64,000 bases of DNA from Marsupella aquatica (GCA_973895155.1 OZ316899.1:8556001-8620000), one strand, 5' to 3'; positions 33,250 to 46,142 are shown, numbered from the stretch's first letter. Notes: generated by a model from the sequence alone, not told the origin. Program-made: numbers and translations.

Positions 33250-33375
33250 GGTTTTTCTGTTTTGAGTGTTTGCCTACTCATGCCACAGCTTGCCCACTTC
33301 ATAGGTGCAAGGCATGTGGTGAGCATGATGATGAGTAGTGGGCTAACATAGTCCACTATGCTAGGTGTCCCACTT

Positions 33376-34870
33376 GCTATGGAGACCGTGCATGGCCGGG
33401 CCAAAAGAGATCTGTGAGTTTATCTCCAATTTCGACACCGATGCATCGACCACTAAGGTTTCAGGGCAGACCTTATCACTCATAGAGCATCAGTTGGCAC
33501 AGATCTTCTGCCTGCCAAGCGGGCCGGTGCCGGTTGAACTCCAAATTTGGGATAAGGAGTATACACCTCGGCACTTCAAACCCAAAGGTAAGACGGACAA
33601 CGGATACAAGCAGGGGTCGTGCACCAACTTAATTTGCATGGAGCGGCTTAACTTCATACGGACTACCCTACACATGATTGAGCCACGATTCCACATTTCC
33701 CTCTGCACGATTGTGCAGCTACAGTACAAACGGCGGAACTGGGCCCAATTCTTTTACCAAAGGTTCTCAGGAGAGCTTAAGCGGGCTCAGGGAGGAATGG
33801 CTATCGGGGGGAAGACTTACCTAGGAAGTCATATCGCCATCATCCTCGCCTGGTACAAGGCACGGCGGGAGGCCAGGGGAAAGAATATGGTCACCTCAGC
33901 CCCAACTAATGTCACCCCCGCTACGAAGGAGGCAACCCCGAGCAAGCGAACTACCTCGCCTTGAAAAAACCCCGAGCCGGAAGCCCTGACTAATACTCCG
34001 TTACCTCCCGGGTTTAAATTCCGCCGCCCCGTTCCGTTGAGCCTCCGCTACCCCCAATACAACCGCCTCCAATCCCTCCACCACCTGAAGAAACCTTCCC
34101 CTCCCCAACGCAGACTGCGGAGGAGCTCGTTGCCCCGCCCGAGGAACCACCGGTACCCGATAGGATGGAGGACTACCAGTAGCCCCAGGGACCATGGCCT
34201 ACGACCTGGTCAGAAGTTTGGTCAGACTCTATCAGGGGAGCTGGCGACGTACATCGGACAACAAGTCTCGGCGTACTTTCAACCAGCCTTCTTCATGTTA
34301 GAGCACCAACCACGGATTGTCGGTCTCTTGGAAGAAGAACTGATGGCAAAGGGGAATGAGATCGGACGCCTCCAAATGCTGGTAGAACACCTCGAGGAGG
34401 AGGCCACTAACCACAGTGAGGAGTTAGTCCGCACCATTGAACAGCAGGATGGACTAACCCAGGAGTTGAGCAGGGCGCAAGCAGATCTCAAGAAGCTGGA
34501 CGACACCGTGCTTCAGTTATGCTTGGAATCCTTGGCTCGGGTTACCAACCTGACCAATTCCTACAAGCGGCTCAACAGGTAGCTAGTCTCTCCGCCGAAC
34601 AGGATAAATTGCTGGCGCAGGACCAGACCCATCGTGACGCCATCAACCAACTCAACCTGGAGGTAGCACGGCTCCAGACAGAGGCTGATGAAGCTGCAAA
34701 CGAGGCAAAGGAGGCAGTGCGGGACAACAAGGCCTTACAGGACCGCATTACCCTACTCGTCCTCCAGCGGGAAAGACCTGGGGCCACCTCTGATCAAGGC
34801 GGCTCGAGGTCTCTCCCCGACAGGGGACAAACCCTGGTCCGACCATGGCTCGCACGTGAGGGGTGGTTAG
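33376..34870 (+). pseudogene. gypsy additional ORF (coiled coil), plus-strand copy
   Basis: Open frames 33,365-33,964, 34,037-34,582 and 34,519-35,052 cover one gene with a stop at 33,962 and frame slips. The N-terminal part (EICEFISNFDTDAS, CMERLNFIRTTLHMIEP, WAQFFYQRFSGEL, GGKTYLGSHIAIIL) is homologous to the ORF at 420-2,877. The C-terminal part (LATYIGQQ, LQMLVEHLEEEA, LLAQDQTHRDAINQLN) is the same coiled coil as 11,034-11,698. It is immediately followed by the LTR. No known domain is recognised. Confidence 0.6.
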
Positions 34871-35846
34871 CAAAGGGAGGAAGCAAGCGCCGCACAAGGC
34901 GGTTGAGTCAACGGCATCTTCTGGTTAGGCGTAACGACAGAATAGCTATCATTAGGCGCCGATTAGCGGTAGTCGGAAGAATTAGGACCAGATCAGTTAG
35001 GATCAGCCAACGTAGGATAGAGTCCATCAACAGACTAGATTTTGGTCAGTAGACTTAGCTGCTGCCATCCCGGTCAGCGCCCTTGTCGTCAACGATCAAC
35101 GGGTCAGAGGAGTGCGGCCGATTAGTCAGAGGGTAGTTGGTCAGTAGGCATTACCCTGGAAGGTAGTATCTTCCGGTTCCCTTCCGCAACCGTAGTATTT
35201 AGGCTTCCCCTTCCGCTGTGGAAGGGGGAGAAGGCTTAGTTATTTCAGCCTAAGGAAAGGCGAGGCACGGGGAGTCCCGGCCTGATCAGGGTCAGAGTGC
35301 ACCAAGGAGTGAGAGCCAGAGTCAAGCTTGTTGGGCAAGTGCGGGGCGGGGCCTCGTAGAGACTGGGCATCGACTGCCGTTGGGCCTACTGACCCCCTTA
35401 GAAGTTGAGTCAACTATGTAAACTGATTCTTTGCTGAGTAAATGTAGTCTTTTCCCTCTAATGTTTCCGCGAGTAACTGGTGTTGTGTGTATGCTTTGTC
35501 TGGGCAAAGGCGCCATTTCAAGGGACGTACCGGGTGCGGATTAATGGTAGGGATTGCCACCCATTGCATGTCACAAAGTTCTGTCGCGTCGATGGCTTGA
35601 AAGCCCCAAGCCGGGAGTTAGTCTGAGTCGCTAACTGTGGGAATATTCCAGCGGTGGAAAACAAATATACCTATGACTAGTACGAGTTGTGTTAGTGTTA
35701 TACCAGTACGTATATTGCCTTAGCCCAACTTAGGGTCAATCGAGGCCACTACACACCTCCTCGCCCGAACCCTCACCCCTACTGGTGGTCAAGGTCGCCC
35801 CATGGAACTAAACTGGATTTAAGGCCCGGGTTAGGGGTGGGACATA
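34871..35846 (+). repeat. gypsy LTR (plus orientation)
   Basis: Near-identical to the reverse complement of 10,059-11,030. It ends ...GGGTTAGGGGTGGGACA at about 35,846 (a CA end). The start near 34,871 is approximate, just after a purine-rich stretch (gcaaagggaggaagc) that could be the polypurine tract. The additional ORF lies 5' of it and gag lies 3' of it, so this LTR appears to be shared by, or to join, two gypsy copies. Confidence 0.65.
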
Positions 35847-36081
35847 CGGCGACCAGTTTTTTGGCACTAGATGGAGGGGACACTCATTTTGCCTTACGAG
35901 TGGAGCCGTGTAGTGAGCTATTAACTCTTGATTTTGTCCTTAACGTGTAGGAAGGGGCATGCCCCTTACCCGGTCACAATCTGCATATTTACAACAACCA
36001 GACGGAGCATCAAGTTTGATAGGAAATACTGCATCTGGCGGAACGGGGAGCTCGCCTTCCCAAGCAGGATCACTTACTGTG

Positions 36082-37223
36082 ATGGGAACCCAAGCACCAA
36101 CGGCGGGAGGAACTCCACCGGTTCCACCAGCCCCATAGGTACCAGGTGCGTTGCAACCCCCTGCGACGCAGAACGTGTCACAGCGGTCTCGGTTCCACTA
36201 TCGACCCTTCAAGAGACGACCCACGGACGACCCCGATGAATGGATAGTTGAGTTTGAGGCCACAGCCAAGGCAAATGGCGAGGAGGCCATTAAGCTAACC
36301 ATCCTTCTAGGTGTGCTACGAGGAGAAGCGCGCCCGTGGTTTAACTTGCAACCCCCCGGCTTCACATGGGACCAGTTCCGGACGGCATTTTTGCAAGAGT
36401 TTAGGCCCGTGGGGATCGAATCTCGGGCCCTGTCAAAAATCGGACAAATGCAGATGGGTAAGCATGACTCACTTTGCAAATTTCTGCAGCGATTCTAGAA
36501 GGTCGTCGCCAAGATTCGGCCTAAGCCCAATGACTCCCTGTTGAGGAAATGGTTTGTTAATGCGCTACCCCAGAGGATGGCATTCTCAGTGATAGAAAAG
36601 AAGACCACCACTCTACAACAAGCAATTGATAGTGCCGAATCCTTCAGGGAATTGCACTATGCCTCTTAGCTTAATAAGAGGATTAAGCATAAGAAGAGCA
36701 GGAGGTACCATACCTTCAGCGATTCCAACTCTGAGTACGACAAGAAGAAAAGGAAGAAAAGACGACAACATAAGAAGAAGGGCCGGACAAGCTCTTTGTC
36801 AGACTTTGATTCAGAGTCTAGTGATTCCCTGTCCAGCAACTCGACGTCGACTGGCTCATCCTCCAGCGATACCGAGTCAGAGTCTCGTAATCACCGTAGG
36901 AAGAAGGGATCACGGTCAGATGCGGGTAAAAATAAACCGCGATCCAAGGTCGGCACCACAGACCACAAGGCCGCGGAGGTAGAAAAGCTGAACAAAATCA
37001 CAGACCGGCTGAAAGCACTATCGGTGCACTTGGCGGAGAACCCGCCTGACAAGAAGAAACCACCGGAAATCCGAGCACATGCTTGGTGCTCCAAGTGTTA
37101 TCAGTCTGGACACGTGGTGCAAGAATGCCCAAGGTGGAACACTCGTGTGCACCAGATAGAGTTGGAACCCGGATAGTCCAAGCCAGAAGGAAGCACAATG
37201 GAGTACTTCTTCGAAGATCCGTC
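36082..37223 (+). pseudogene. gag: Ty3/gypsy gag, 5' part (interrupted by CACTA-A2)
   Basis: One continuous frame from ATG 36,082. It contains a retrotransposon Gag core (PDEWIVEFEATAKANGEEAIK, GEARPWFNL, FRTAFLQEFRP; 36,220-36,410), a basic Ser-rich linker and a CCHC knuckle (CSKCYQSGHVVQEC; 37,087-37,128). The frame is interrupted by four TAG codons at 36,136, 36,496, 36,667 and 37,174, all in the same frame and all explicable as CAG to TAG. It runs into the CACTA-A2 insertion at 37,223 and continues in frame at 54,890. A role in particle assembly is known for the family; this copy is dead. Confidence 0.85.
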
Positions 37224-37660
37224 CACTAGTAGAAATCGGGGGGTATTTAGACCCCATTAAACGACTATTCAGTACCGTATAGGACTTGGAAACGACTGGG
37301 AAGGACTCCAGTCCTTTATAGGACTATGAGTCGTATGTTTTGTTACTATAATCAACTGAGTCCTTTATAGAACTGGTTTATAAGTCGTTTTATAGACTGG
37401 ATTTTCAGTCTATTGTAGTCTTTGTGTGGGTAGGTTTGGTGAGTCTTTTTCAGTCTTTTATGGGCTGCGATGGTGAGTCGTTGGGAATGACTCAAAAGGT
37501 TATGGAGGGTAGTCTTTAAGTATACTTTGTGGGTTTATAAAATGACTAAAGTAGCCACTTTGTGGGGTATGTACAAGTCTTTCATGTCAACTGGAAATGA
37601 GTGATGAAGACCCCACTATATACTTGGAATGAACTCACTCTATAAGGTCACCATTCACCA
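37224..37660. repeat. left subterminal repeats of CACTA-A2
   Basis: Dense GACT/AGTC motifs, including agtcctttataggact, gagtcg and agtctatt, in the first 400 bases. Related motifs occur at 54,730-54,886. These are the likely binding sites of the element's second protein. Confidence 0.6.
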
Positions 37661-38029
37661 TGTTAACATTAGAACCTCACACAAATTTTCAGAAAGCCAT
37701 CTTCTATACCATGTACACTAATATGAATTCACAGATTCAAACACCATAGACTACAAAGAAGGTCACAAAGCATTTGTCTATACCATACACACTAATATTG
37801 AAATGATACAAAACAGATTCAAGTATCATAGACAATCACCATAGAGCCATAGTTTGACATCAATCACTTGTTTCATACATACAGAACTCATAAATATCAA
37901 TGTCACACACAACGGCTCCTTCATCCTCTTTACCAAATGGAAAAATTGGTACAGATATTTCTTGGATCTTTCCAAGGCAATGTCAAAATGTAACACAATT
38001 CACATGATTCTATCTACACTTGTATTCAG

Positions 38030-41000
38030 TCACTGCAGACTAACACACTCTGATGGCCAGAGCACAAGAGATCCTACTGCATCTGCAATTATTTCCTGAG
38101 GTGGATCATCGTCTCTATTCGGAAATGGCAAATTACAATCAGATACAATCACTGTAGTCAACAACACTACTACATGGTCATCCGGGACCACTTTGCCATG
38201 GAATTTAGCATGATCCGGTCGCAAAATGCCTGTACCCACACATACCTGCGAGTCATCCTCCCATGATAGAAGATTATGGACTGGCTCTGTTGTGGCTATC
38301 ACCTCCACCTTACCTTGGCTGTTTTTCTTGGCTTTCCTAGGTGGCTTATACATGACATTATTCATACCTTGGTTGCGAGTCATGACTTTGGCACGAGTGT
38401 TTTGTGCTGGTGATCGAGAATTGGCTACACTCTTCTTCAAAGAATCTGCATCCATATTTGACACTTCCGATTGTGTAGCAGGATTTCCCTGCGACATCAT
38501 CTCAGTATCTGCCAACATTGTACTTGCTTCAATTGAAGCATCTACAATCTTACTTGCATCCAATGTTGCTCCCAAGTTTTGACGTCGCTTCACCCTGCTC
38601 CCACTTGGTTGAGAGTCTGTCAACTCTGCATCAACTACAATTCAGTGCATTGTCCAACATAAGTGAATCACTCATCACATGTGCGCCATGTACATGTCAC
38701 CAACCACAAAGTTGTCACTATCTCCTTACCATTATGAACAGCCTTCTTCCCCTTCTTTGCCATTGCCATATCCTCCATGTCTGCTTCTGCTGATCAATAA
38801 ACACACCACAATATTCAGGTTCAATCTATTAACCACTGAATTGTTTCTCAACAATGGTAGGAGAGGAATTTAAAGCATCAGCTTACCTGATACCTCCTTG
38901 GCTATGGTCACTGAGGCACTGGGCACATCTTTTTCATTGCTCTTTGAATCACCTGATACATCAATCATGATGTCACTTCAGATCCCAGTTGATCCAACCA
39001 GTTCTTACAGAAAAGATTACCTCCAACCGGCTTAAGCTTCACAAAACTCCATGCACTTTTCAAATGTAATGTACTGGATCATAGTAGGTTACCTGTCTCA
39101 GCAACCTTTTTGCCATTCTGCTTACTGATTACAGGGTCCTTCTCTGCCTCCACTCTTCCTGCATTCAAACCATTCACTCAATTCATGAAAACTTACTTCT
39201 AACATTTGAACATAGGACACAATGAACAATGGGCCGGTGTCATTTCCATACCTGTGTCAGATTTGCCAATTCCCTTTTTTGTTAACAAGGGCACACTTTG
39301 TACAATGTTGCCCTCATTGTTTGGTTGGGAACCACCCAATTTTTCAATCACAAGCTTGAAATTAGATTCCACTGATGCAAGAAGGTTCGCTACAGGTGCC
39401 TCCACAATATCCAAACGATCAGCCAATTTACTTTCCACTCGAGGGAGTCCACACTCTAATGACTTCAACCGTTCACACATCTCTGTGAGAGTTGTAACAG
39501 TTCCCTGTCATAACACAGCTTACATATCTCAGATAATTGTCCCCAAGAACTGGTTGCTTACTTCCTACTACAATTCTTTCTGATGCTGAAGGCCAAATAG
39601 TCACAGAACATACAGAATTACAACATAATCACCTGTTTGGAAGTCACACTTGTCACCTCACTCCTTTTTTTCATGAACTCCTCTCTCACTTCTTGTGCTG
39701 ATGGTTCTTCACCTGTCAATTTCTTCTGCAGTCCACATCAACATACATATGAATGAAACCAAGTGTTGATTGTCAATGAAAATGTAATAATGGTAGCAAG
39801 ATGATAAGTTTGAGGCTTACTATCAGGCATGTCACTGCCTTACCAATTGTTCTTTCACTGGAGCATAACTTCCTCTCCCAGCCTGTGACAGGTGTTTCAC
39901 TTTGCCTCGAGCATTTGACATCAGTTCACTCTTGCTCTGACCAGCCTCCGACATGAACCCTTTGATTAACCGTGTCCATTGATCCAATTCCAATGATGGG
40001 GGTGGTGGCATTCTCCTGTTAGAACCATTGTCTATCCACATCCTTTTCAACCTATGCCTCTCTTGTTTCAAAATCCTCATTGCATAATCTGATATGCAAT
40101 CTTCAACTGGGCCCTTACCATCATTACCAACATAGTCCCACCGTTCAAGAATGTCCTTGCAGATAGCAGCCCAATCAGCTTTGTTCTGACTCCTAAACTC
40201 TATAATGCTCAAATCTAACCAACGCAATACTTCTCTTCTTAGGTCAGAATGCCAACGGTTCTTACCATCACATGTGGGAGTTATCCAACCATCAGAATTC
40301 ACTTCTACTTTACCAAATTTGTTACTGTCTCCTGCCTTGGTACTCCCTGAAGCGCTACTAGGTGTCCCTCCACGGCCTGGGGTCCCTCCACGGCCTGATC
40401 TCCCCCCACGGCCTGGATTGCATTGTCCAAACCTCCCTAGAGTCCCTGCACATTTACAGGATCCATTAGGTAAGTATGAATCATAAATCCTACTGCCAAA
40501 TATACACTGGACTTCAGAGCAATTCTGCAATGACCAAGTTACCTCTCCCTTGGCGCATAGATGGTTCTGGACCACCTGTCCTATTGCTTTGTCTTGATGA
40601 ATTAGGGCCGTTTCTCCCGCCTGTGAATGATTGCCTCCTATCTGAACATGGATGGCCTTTGTTGTTTTCGTGATTGTCCCAATCAGAGTTTGCATACCAA
40701 CAGGTACATGCCACACTCATGGACCTGTAAGATAAACTCTTTGCCCTAGCTACACATCAGATAAGTGCATATTGAGCTAAATCTCTACTACCGTCACAAA
40801 ATCACTAGCACAAGGCACTTACTTGTCCAATCATCCTCCTCACCTTCCATTGCCCTCTATACCCGTCGCTACCACGCTCTGGGTGTTCATATTCATCCCA
40901 TCCATCTTCTGCTCCATCATAGTCATCATCATAATTATCAGGCGTCCCTTGCCAATAACTCTGGCTCCTTCTAGGGTATGGATTATGTGATTTCTCTCTA

Positions 41001-41164
41001 GCTGCCCACCTACCTGGGACTTGATGAGGGCCCTGTGCATCCTGCACAGGTGCATTTTTCTGTGAGCCCCCTGCATCTGGGTCTCCATCCATATCCAATC
41101 TTTCCTCTTCACCCCACTCTCCAAGCCCCATGTCTGTCTCCATGTCATCACCCTCTTCCCCCAT
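38030..41164 (-). CDS. CACTA-A2 second transposon protein (TNPA-like)
   Basis: A multi-exon gene starting at ATG 41,164 with an acidic exon (MGEEGDDMETDMG ... to a GTAAGT-type donor near 40,825). Next comes an exon at about 40,720-40,540. The main exon (about 40,445-39,840) has a Gly/Arg-rich stretch followed by RWHSDLRREVLRWLDL, DWAAICKDILERWDY and LDQWTRLIKGFM. Further exons lie near 39,725-39,640 (TGEEPSAQEVREEFM) and 39,490-39,199, with a tail to 38,030. The order (helical Trp-rich domain, then TGEEPS) resembles the plant Ptta/En/Spm transposase domain, whose Spm relative TNPA binds subterminal repeats and assists TNP2. Exact splice sites are not all resolved, and I found no clear disabling stop in the main exon. 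Confidence 0.55.
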
Positions 41165-41541
41165 AGCTTCTGCACAGCACCCACAACCAAACAGAGAGAA
41201 TTAGCACACTAAATTCAAAGTATCAATCAATTTCATGCATATCCAACTATCCTAAACATCATTCCAGGCAGCAATTCCCGTTATGTGACTCTGTGCAGGT
41301 AGTCATCCTCAACCTCATACTTGCCAATCACCAGCTGTTGCCTATTGCACATCATCAACCTCATCATATTCCATTTGCCCAGGTTCATCATATGTCTCTC
41401 TCAATGTTAAGGGGATGTAGTCAGTCCCTGCTCGAGTTGGAAGTACAGTCTCGTGACTAGGATGCTCGAATGCAGCATGGTCATCCAAACTGAACTCTAC
41501 TTTACTTCCATCCATCCGCCTGTTCCATGCTTGGCTATGGC

Positions 41542-42247
41542 ATACCACCCTCCAGCCATGTGACTCCTCCACATCTGCAAAGAAAGCCTGTTCAACTTGG
41601 CTAGGGAAAACAAAAGGCTCAGACCATTCTGGTACTCTGGACCTAAAATTGGCCAACAAGAACCCATCATGATCACGCTTCATGGTGGCCCTTGGTCTCT
41701 GCCACTCTGATTTCACCCATGATCCCTTCATCAATATCACTGGGACACTTGTGTTACCATAATTCAACACCCAAATGTCGGTCAACTCCCCCACGTAACC
41801 CATCTTCATCCACCCCCTCTGTTCTTTAGAGGTTCTCTGCTCAAACACAGAAATCAAACCACAATCATATGATACACAATGGTCACCCTGCTCATCCCTC
41901 ACTCGATAATGATTTCCATAAGCTCTCATCCGTTTGTAGGTCAGAATAGACAATCGTGGTGGCACAGATAGAAGATACAAATCCTTCTCCATATCTGGGT
42001 GATGTCTACTATGCTCTCGAATTGTCACCCGAATCCACTGCTCGAACTGTGGGAAGGGATCTTGCTGCCCAGAGTGTGCAGCTTTTTGCATATCATATTC
42101 CCTGCAATATGAGGTACAGGCATAGTTAGGTCTAAACAACACATGACAACCTAAGATCACCCTTGGAACAGACAAGAAGCATCACAACAAAGGCAAGTCA
42201 ATTCAATCACTCACCTCCACCATGGTTGCATAGGCTTTGTGTTTGCC
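41542..42247. repeat. 706-bp duplicated segment, copy 1
   Basis: Matches 42,291-42,996 essentially base for base and covers most of the DUF4216-coding end of TNP2. The near-absence of differences shows a recent duplication. Confidence 0.9.
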
Positions 42248-42290
42248 CTAAACCCTAAACCCTAAACCCTAAACCCTAAACCCTAAACCC
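42248..42290 (+). repeat. interstitial telomeric repeat (CCCTAAA)6
   Basis: 43 bases made of six CCCTAAA units with a partial unit, placed exactly at the junction of the two 706-bp direct repeats. CCCTAAA/TTTAGGG is the Arabidopsis-type plant telomere repeat. The tract is not a chromosome end, because transposon sequence continues on both sides. Confidence 0.95.
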
Positions 42291-42996
42291 ATACCACCCT
42301 CCAGCCATGTGACTCCTCCACATCTGCAAAGAAAGCCTGTTCAACTTGGCTAGGGAAAACAAAAGGCTCAGACCATTCTGGTACTCTGGACCTAAAATTG
42401 GCCAACAAGAACCCATCATGATCACGCTTCATGGTGGCCCTTGGTCTCTGCCACTCTGATTTCACCCATGATCCCTTCATCAATATCACTGGGACACTTG
42501 TGTTACCATAATTCAACACCCAAATGTCGGTCAACTCCCCCACGTAACCCATCTTCATCCACCCCCTCTGTTCTTTAGAGGTTCTCTGCTCAAACACAGA
42601 AATCAAACCACAATCATATGATACACAATGGTCACCCTGCTCATCCCTCACTCGATAATGATTTCCATAAGCTCTCATCCGTTTGTAGGTCAGAATAGAC
42701 AATCGTGGTGGCACAGATAGAAGATACAAATCCTTCTCCATATCTGGGTGATGTCTACTATGCTCTCGAATTGTCACCCGAATCCACTGCTCGAACTGTG
42801 GGAAGGGATCTTGCTGCCCAGAGTGTGCAGCTTTTTGCATATCATATTCCCTGCAATATGAGGTACAGGCATAGTTAGGTCTAAACAACACATGACAACC
42901 TAAGATCACCCTTGGAACAGACAAGAAGCATCACAACAAAGGCAAGTCAATTCAATCACTCACCTCCACCATGGTTGCATAGGCTTTGTGTTTGCC
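42291..42996. repeat. 706-bp duplicated segment, copy 2
   Basis: The second copy of 41,542-42,247. On the right it continues into the undisturbed TNP2 sequence (gtttgccagcacat). Confidence 0.9.
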
Positions 42997-45900
42997 AGCA
43001 CATATGAATGAGCCTTGTCTCGAATCGCAACAGGCAGCTGAACAGCACGTCCCACACCTTCAACAACCTCGCCACACACTCCATCATCTTCACCAGATTT
43101 CCAAAATCTTGTCATAGCTTCACCAGACCCAGCCATGTACTCTGTTAGGAACCCCAACGTCTCATCCTTAATGTACCCCAATGCCATGGAAGCCTCTGGC
43201 CTGTAGTATGTTCTCACATGACCTTTCAACAACTTCATGTATCGCTCCATAGGGTACATCCATCTGGTATTGACTGGCCCATACTGCCCTAGCTCGTCTA
43301 CCACATGGATTAGGAGATGAGTCATAACATCAAAGAAAGCAGGGGGGAAGTATATCTCCAAGTCACAGAGGACATAAGCAGCATCCTGCTTCAAATGCTC
43401 CAATCCTTGGGGATCCCACACTTTCACACATATATGGCGAAATACATTGCACAGTCGAAGAATGACATTACGGACTGGTTTCTACATGAGACCTATGAGG
43501 CATAGGGGCAGAATGTGCTGCATCAACACATGGTAGTCATGTGTTTTCATACTGCCAAGTTTATTCTTTGTAATATGCTTCTTGAAGGCACCAGCATAGC
43601 CAGAGGGCACTTTCAGACAGCTCAATCTATACAAGAATGTCTTCCATTCTTCCCATGTGCACACATAGGGAGCTTGGAACTTGAGAAGTACATTGGGATT
43701 GCTTGCATGGGGCTTCAACCAAAGGTGAGGGCAAATCCCCTTCTGTTGCATATCAGCTCGAACTGCTCCTGTATCTTTCTCACCCGACAAGAACTTCAGC
43801 AAGCTCTCACAAATATTTTTCTCAATGTGCATGACGTCCACATTGTGTTTGCTGGGCTCGAATTCCTGCACTCCACAAAGCAAAGAATTCAACAACAGAA
43901 ACACTAATTAACCACATAGGAGGATTGTAACCAACATCAATCCACCATTGCTCCAATCTAAAATTGCAATCATACAGGGGCTGGAGGCTAAGTACATTAC
44001 CCTCCAGTACTCCAACTCCAAGTCCATCAAGCTCTGTCTTTTCACACCGTGTTTCACCATTGGATCCTCAGGTTCTCGATCAGTGGCACTTCTCTTGTCC
44101 CAATCAGCCTTCCTGGCTGCCCACCTCAGGACTTGCTCTCTAGTGACCCTCTGTGGTGGGCCACGAAGCTCTGTTTTGTTGTTGAAGTGTGCAATTTGAG
44201 ACCGTGTGTGCCTGTAAGGATGATCAGCAGGCAGATACCTTCTATGCCCCTGAAATTTCATACTGTGCAGGGCATGCGACCACTCACTTGTCACATTTTT
44301 CCCACATGGTGTGCACCCCACATAGCCCTTTGTCACTCGTCCAGATATGATGCCATGGCCTGGGTAATCTGCTATATCCAGCAAACAAATTGCATGCAGT
44401 CTAAAGGGGCTGGGTCGAAGAAGCCCCTTTAGAATATCATGGGTTAACACCCCTTCTATCCACAAAGTCTTCCACTCTTCCACTGAGTCTTCCACTCTTC
44501 CACTGCTGGAGCCAACATGATATCTATGAATTGCTCGGTCACAGAAGCTGGTCTAGGGATTAACAGGACCATCATGACAAAAAACCTCTTTGTAGTCATC
44601 CATGGGGGAAGGTTGTAATTTAGCAGCGTAACCGGCCAACATGAATAACGGTTGTTTTTGTCTCCAAATGGGTTTACTCCATCCAGTGATAGACCAAATC
44701 GAAAGTTCCGCTTCTCTGTAGCAAACTGTGGCCACCTCTCATCAACAAATTTCCAATGGTTGGAATCTCCAATATGACGCTGCAGGCCATCACTGCTCTT
44801 GTTATCAGGAGTCCATGTCATCAGCTTGGAAATGGCAGGGCATCTAAACAGACGTTGTAGTCTAGGAATGAGAGGAAAATGACAAAGAACCTTGGCAGGG
44901 TGTGTACATTTCCCTACATTCTTGTACCTGTGCTTACCACAATGAGGGCATGTCAATTTATCTGCATGCTCTTTGCAAAAGAGAACACACCCATCAGGGC
45001 ATGCGTCAATAGACACATAGTTCAGCCCAAGGTTAGACATCAATTTCCTAGCCTCGTACATATTTTTTGGAATTGAATTACCATCTGGTAACACATTTCG
45101 GCGCAGGAAGGTCAACAACTCTGTCACAAATATATTGGGAACATTGTGATTGCCACAGATGTTCAACAACAACACGACAAAACCCAGCTTGGAGCAGTTT
45201 GACCCCTCGTAGATAGGAATGCAAGCTTCTTTGATGTGTTTTGGGCCCCCAAACACCCACTCCCTCTCTGCTGCACCTTCCCCAATGTCAAAGTCAGGTT
45301 CAGCTTGGCCGTCTCCAATGTGTGGCTGCGGTTCATTGTCCTCTTCTGATTCCACTGTGTCGTTAAAAGCATCAAGGTCTTCAAAAATCTCTTGAACCAT
45401 TCTTGGGACATCCATCCCACCATCCTCAGTGACTGCCTCTGCATCTCCATCTTGGTCATCCACGTTCTCATGTTGGACCCCAGGACCATCCTCTGCACAG
45501 TCTATGTCCTGCTCTACGTAGTCTCTATGCCTAGCTGTATTAGAATCCACAAAGTCAGCTCTCCACTCTTCATCACAGGAGTCTTCTTCTGCTGGTACAT
45601 TCCAAACCCTCCATCGAGGGTGCCTTTCATGCCGCAGCAGGTGAAGGTGCACAGTGTTCAAGCTCAACGATTTGAATCCTTGGCACTGTGTGCATGGGCA
45701 TCTCATCCTCCTACTCCTACCTTGGGCGGCCCGGGCTTGTTCACGCATCCACAATTTAGAATCATGATGCCTAATCCTAAATGGGTTGTGAAGAGGCAAC
45801 CTTGGAGCCATCACTATACACACGCACTCAGCACCCTGTCATTTTATTATGCAAGTGAAAAATACACTTCCTGTTAAGGATTTCACCCCCGACTGTACTT

Positions 45901-46142
45901 GCCAAAATACGTAGCATAACGTTCCAAAAAAACAAAAAAACAAAAAATATAGGTGCCTGAGTCATGTACCTATTCTCAAGTGAATGAGACAAAATTCCTA
46001 AATGTTTGAGGGTGTCAACTCCTCCGCTGTCCTCACATGTAGTGCCTCTGCATGTACATCCATGACCATGTCAGAGTCCAATCATGTATAGTCATAGACA
46101 CAGGTGCCAGGTGCAAGACCGGTGTGAGATGTCCTCATCTTA

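Larger units (their letters stand above)
32060..33375 (+). mobile_element. CACTA family A, copy A1, right fragment
   Basis: Follows the reverse complement of A2 from about 49,408 down to 48,470 (aattaatgggccatgtgat, atttaggatgtataaattac, aattgaggtgt, the PHD gene). It has the same orientation as the left fragment at 4,366-10,058. About 330 bp of A1 between the two fragments (A2 49,735-49,408) is missing. Homology stops at 'ggtgtcccac' near 33,375, where gypsy sequence begins. Confidence 0.75.
41342..45811 (-). pseudogene. TNP2: TNP2-type CACTA transposase of A2 (broken)
   Basis: Start ATG at 45,811 (MAPRLPLHN...). The transposase-associated CPCTQCQG motif comes first, then an acidic linker, then NMYEARKLMSNLG, CPDGCVLF, CPHCGKHRY, FRFGLSLDGVNPFGDK and LLNYNLPPWM. 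Next are HRRYLPADHP, an exon beginning EFEPSKHNVDVMHIEKNI (about 43,870), a DUF4218 region (MTHLLIHVVDELG ... MYPMERYMKLLKGHV) and a DUF4216 region (WVLNYGNTSVPVILMKG). Lesions: a 20-bp tandem duplication at about 44,467-44,506 that shifts the frame, an in-frame TAG at 43,484-43,482, and a 706-bp duplication with telomeric filler that repeats the DUF4216 part. The intact domain order shows it was once a full transposase. Confidence 0.88.

Noticed and set aside
34037-34582. Coiled-coil frames as kinesin/myosin-like host genes
   Set aside because: No motor or other domain; repeated three times beside LTRs, so part of a retrotransposon.
42248-42290. Telomere repeat as a chromosome end
   Set aside because: Only six units, with CACTA coding sequence continuing on both sides.
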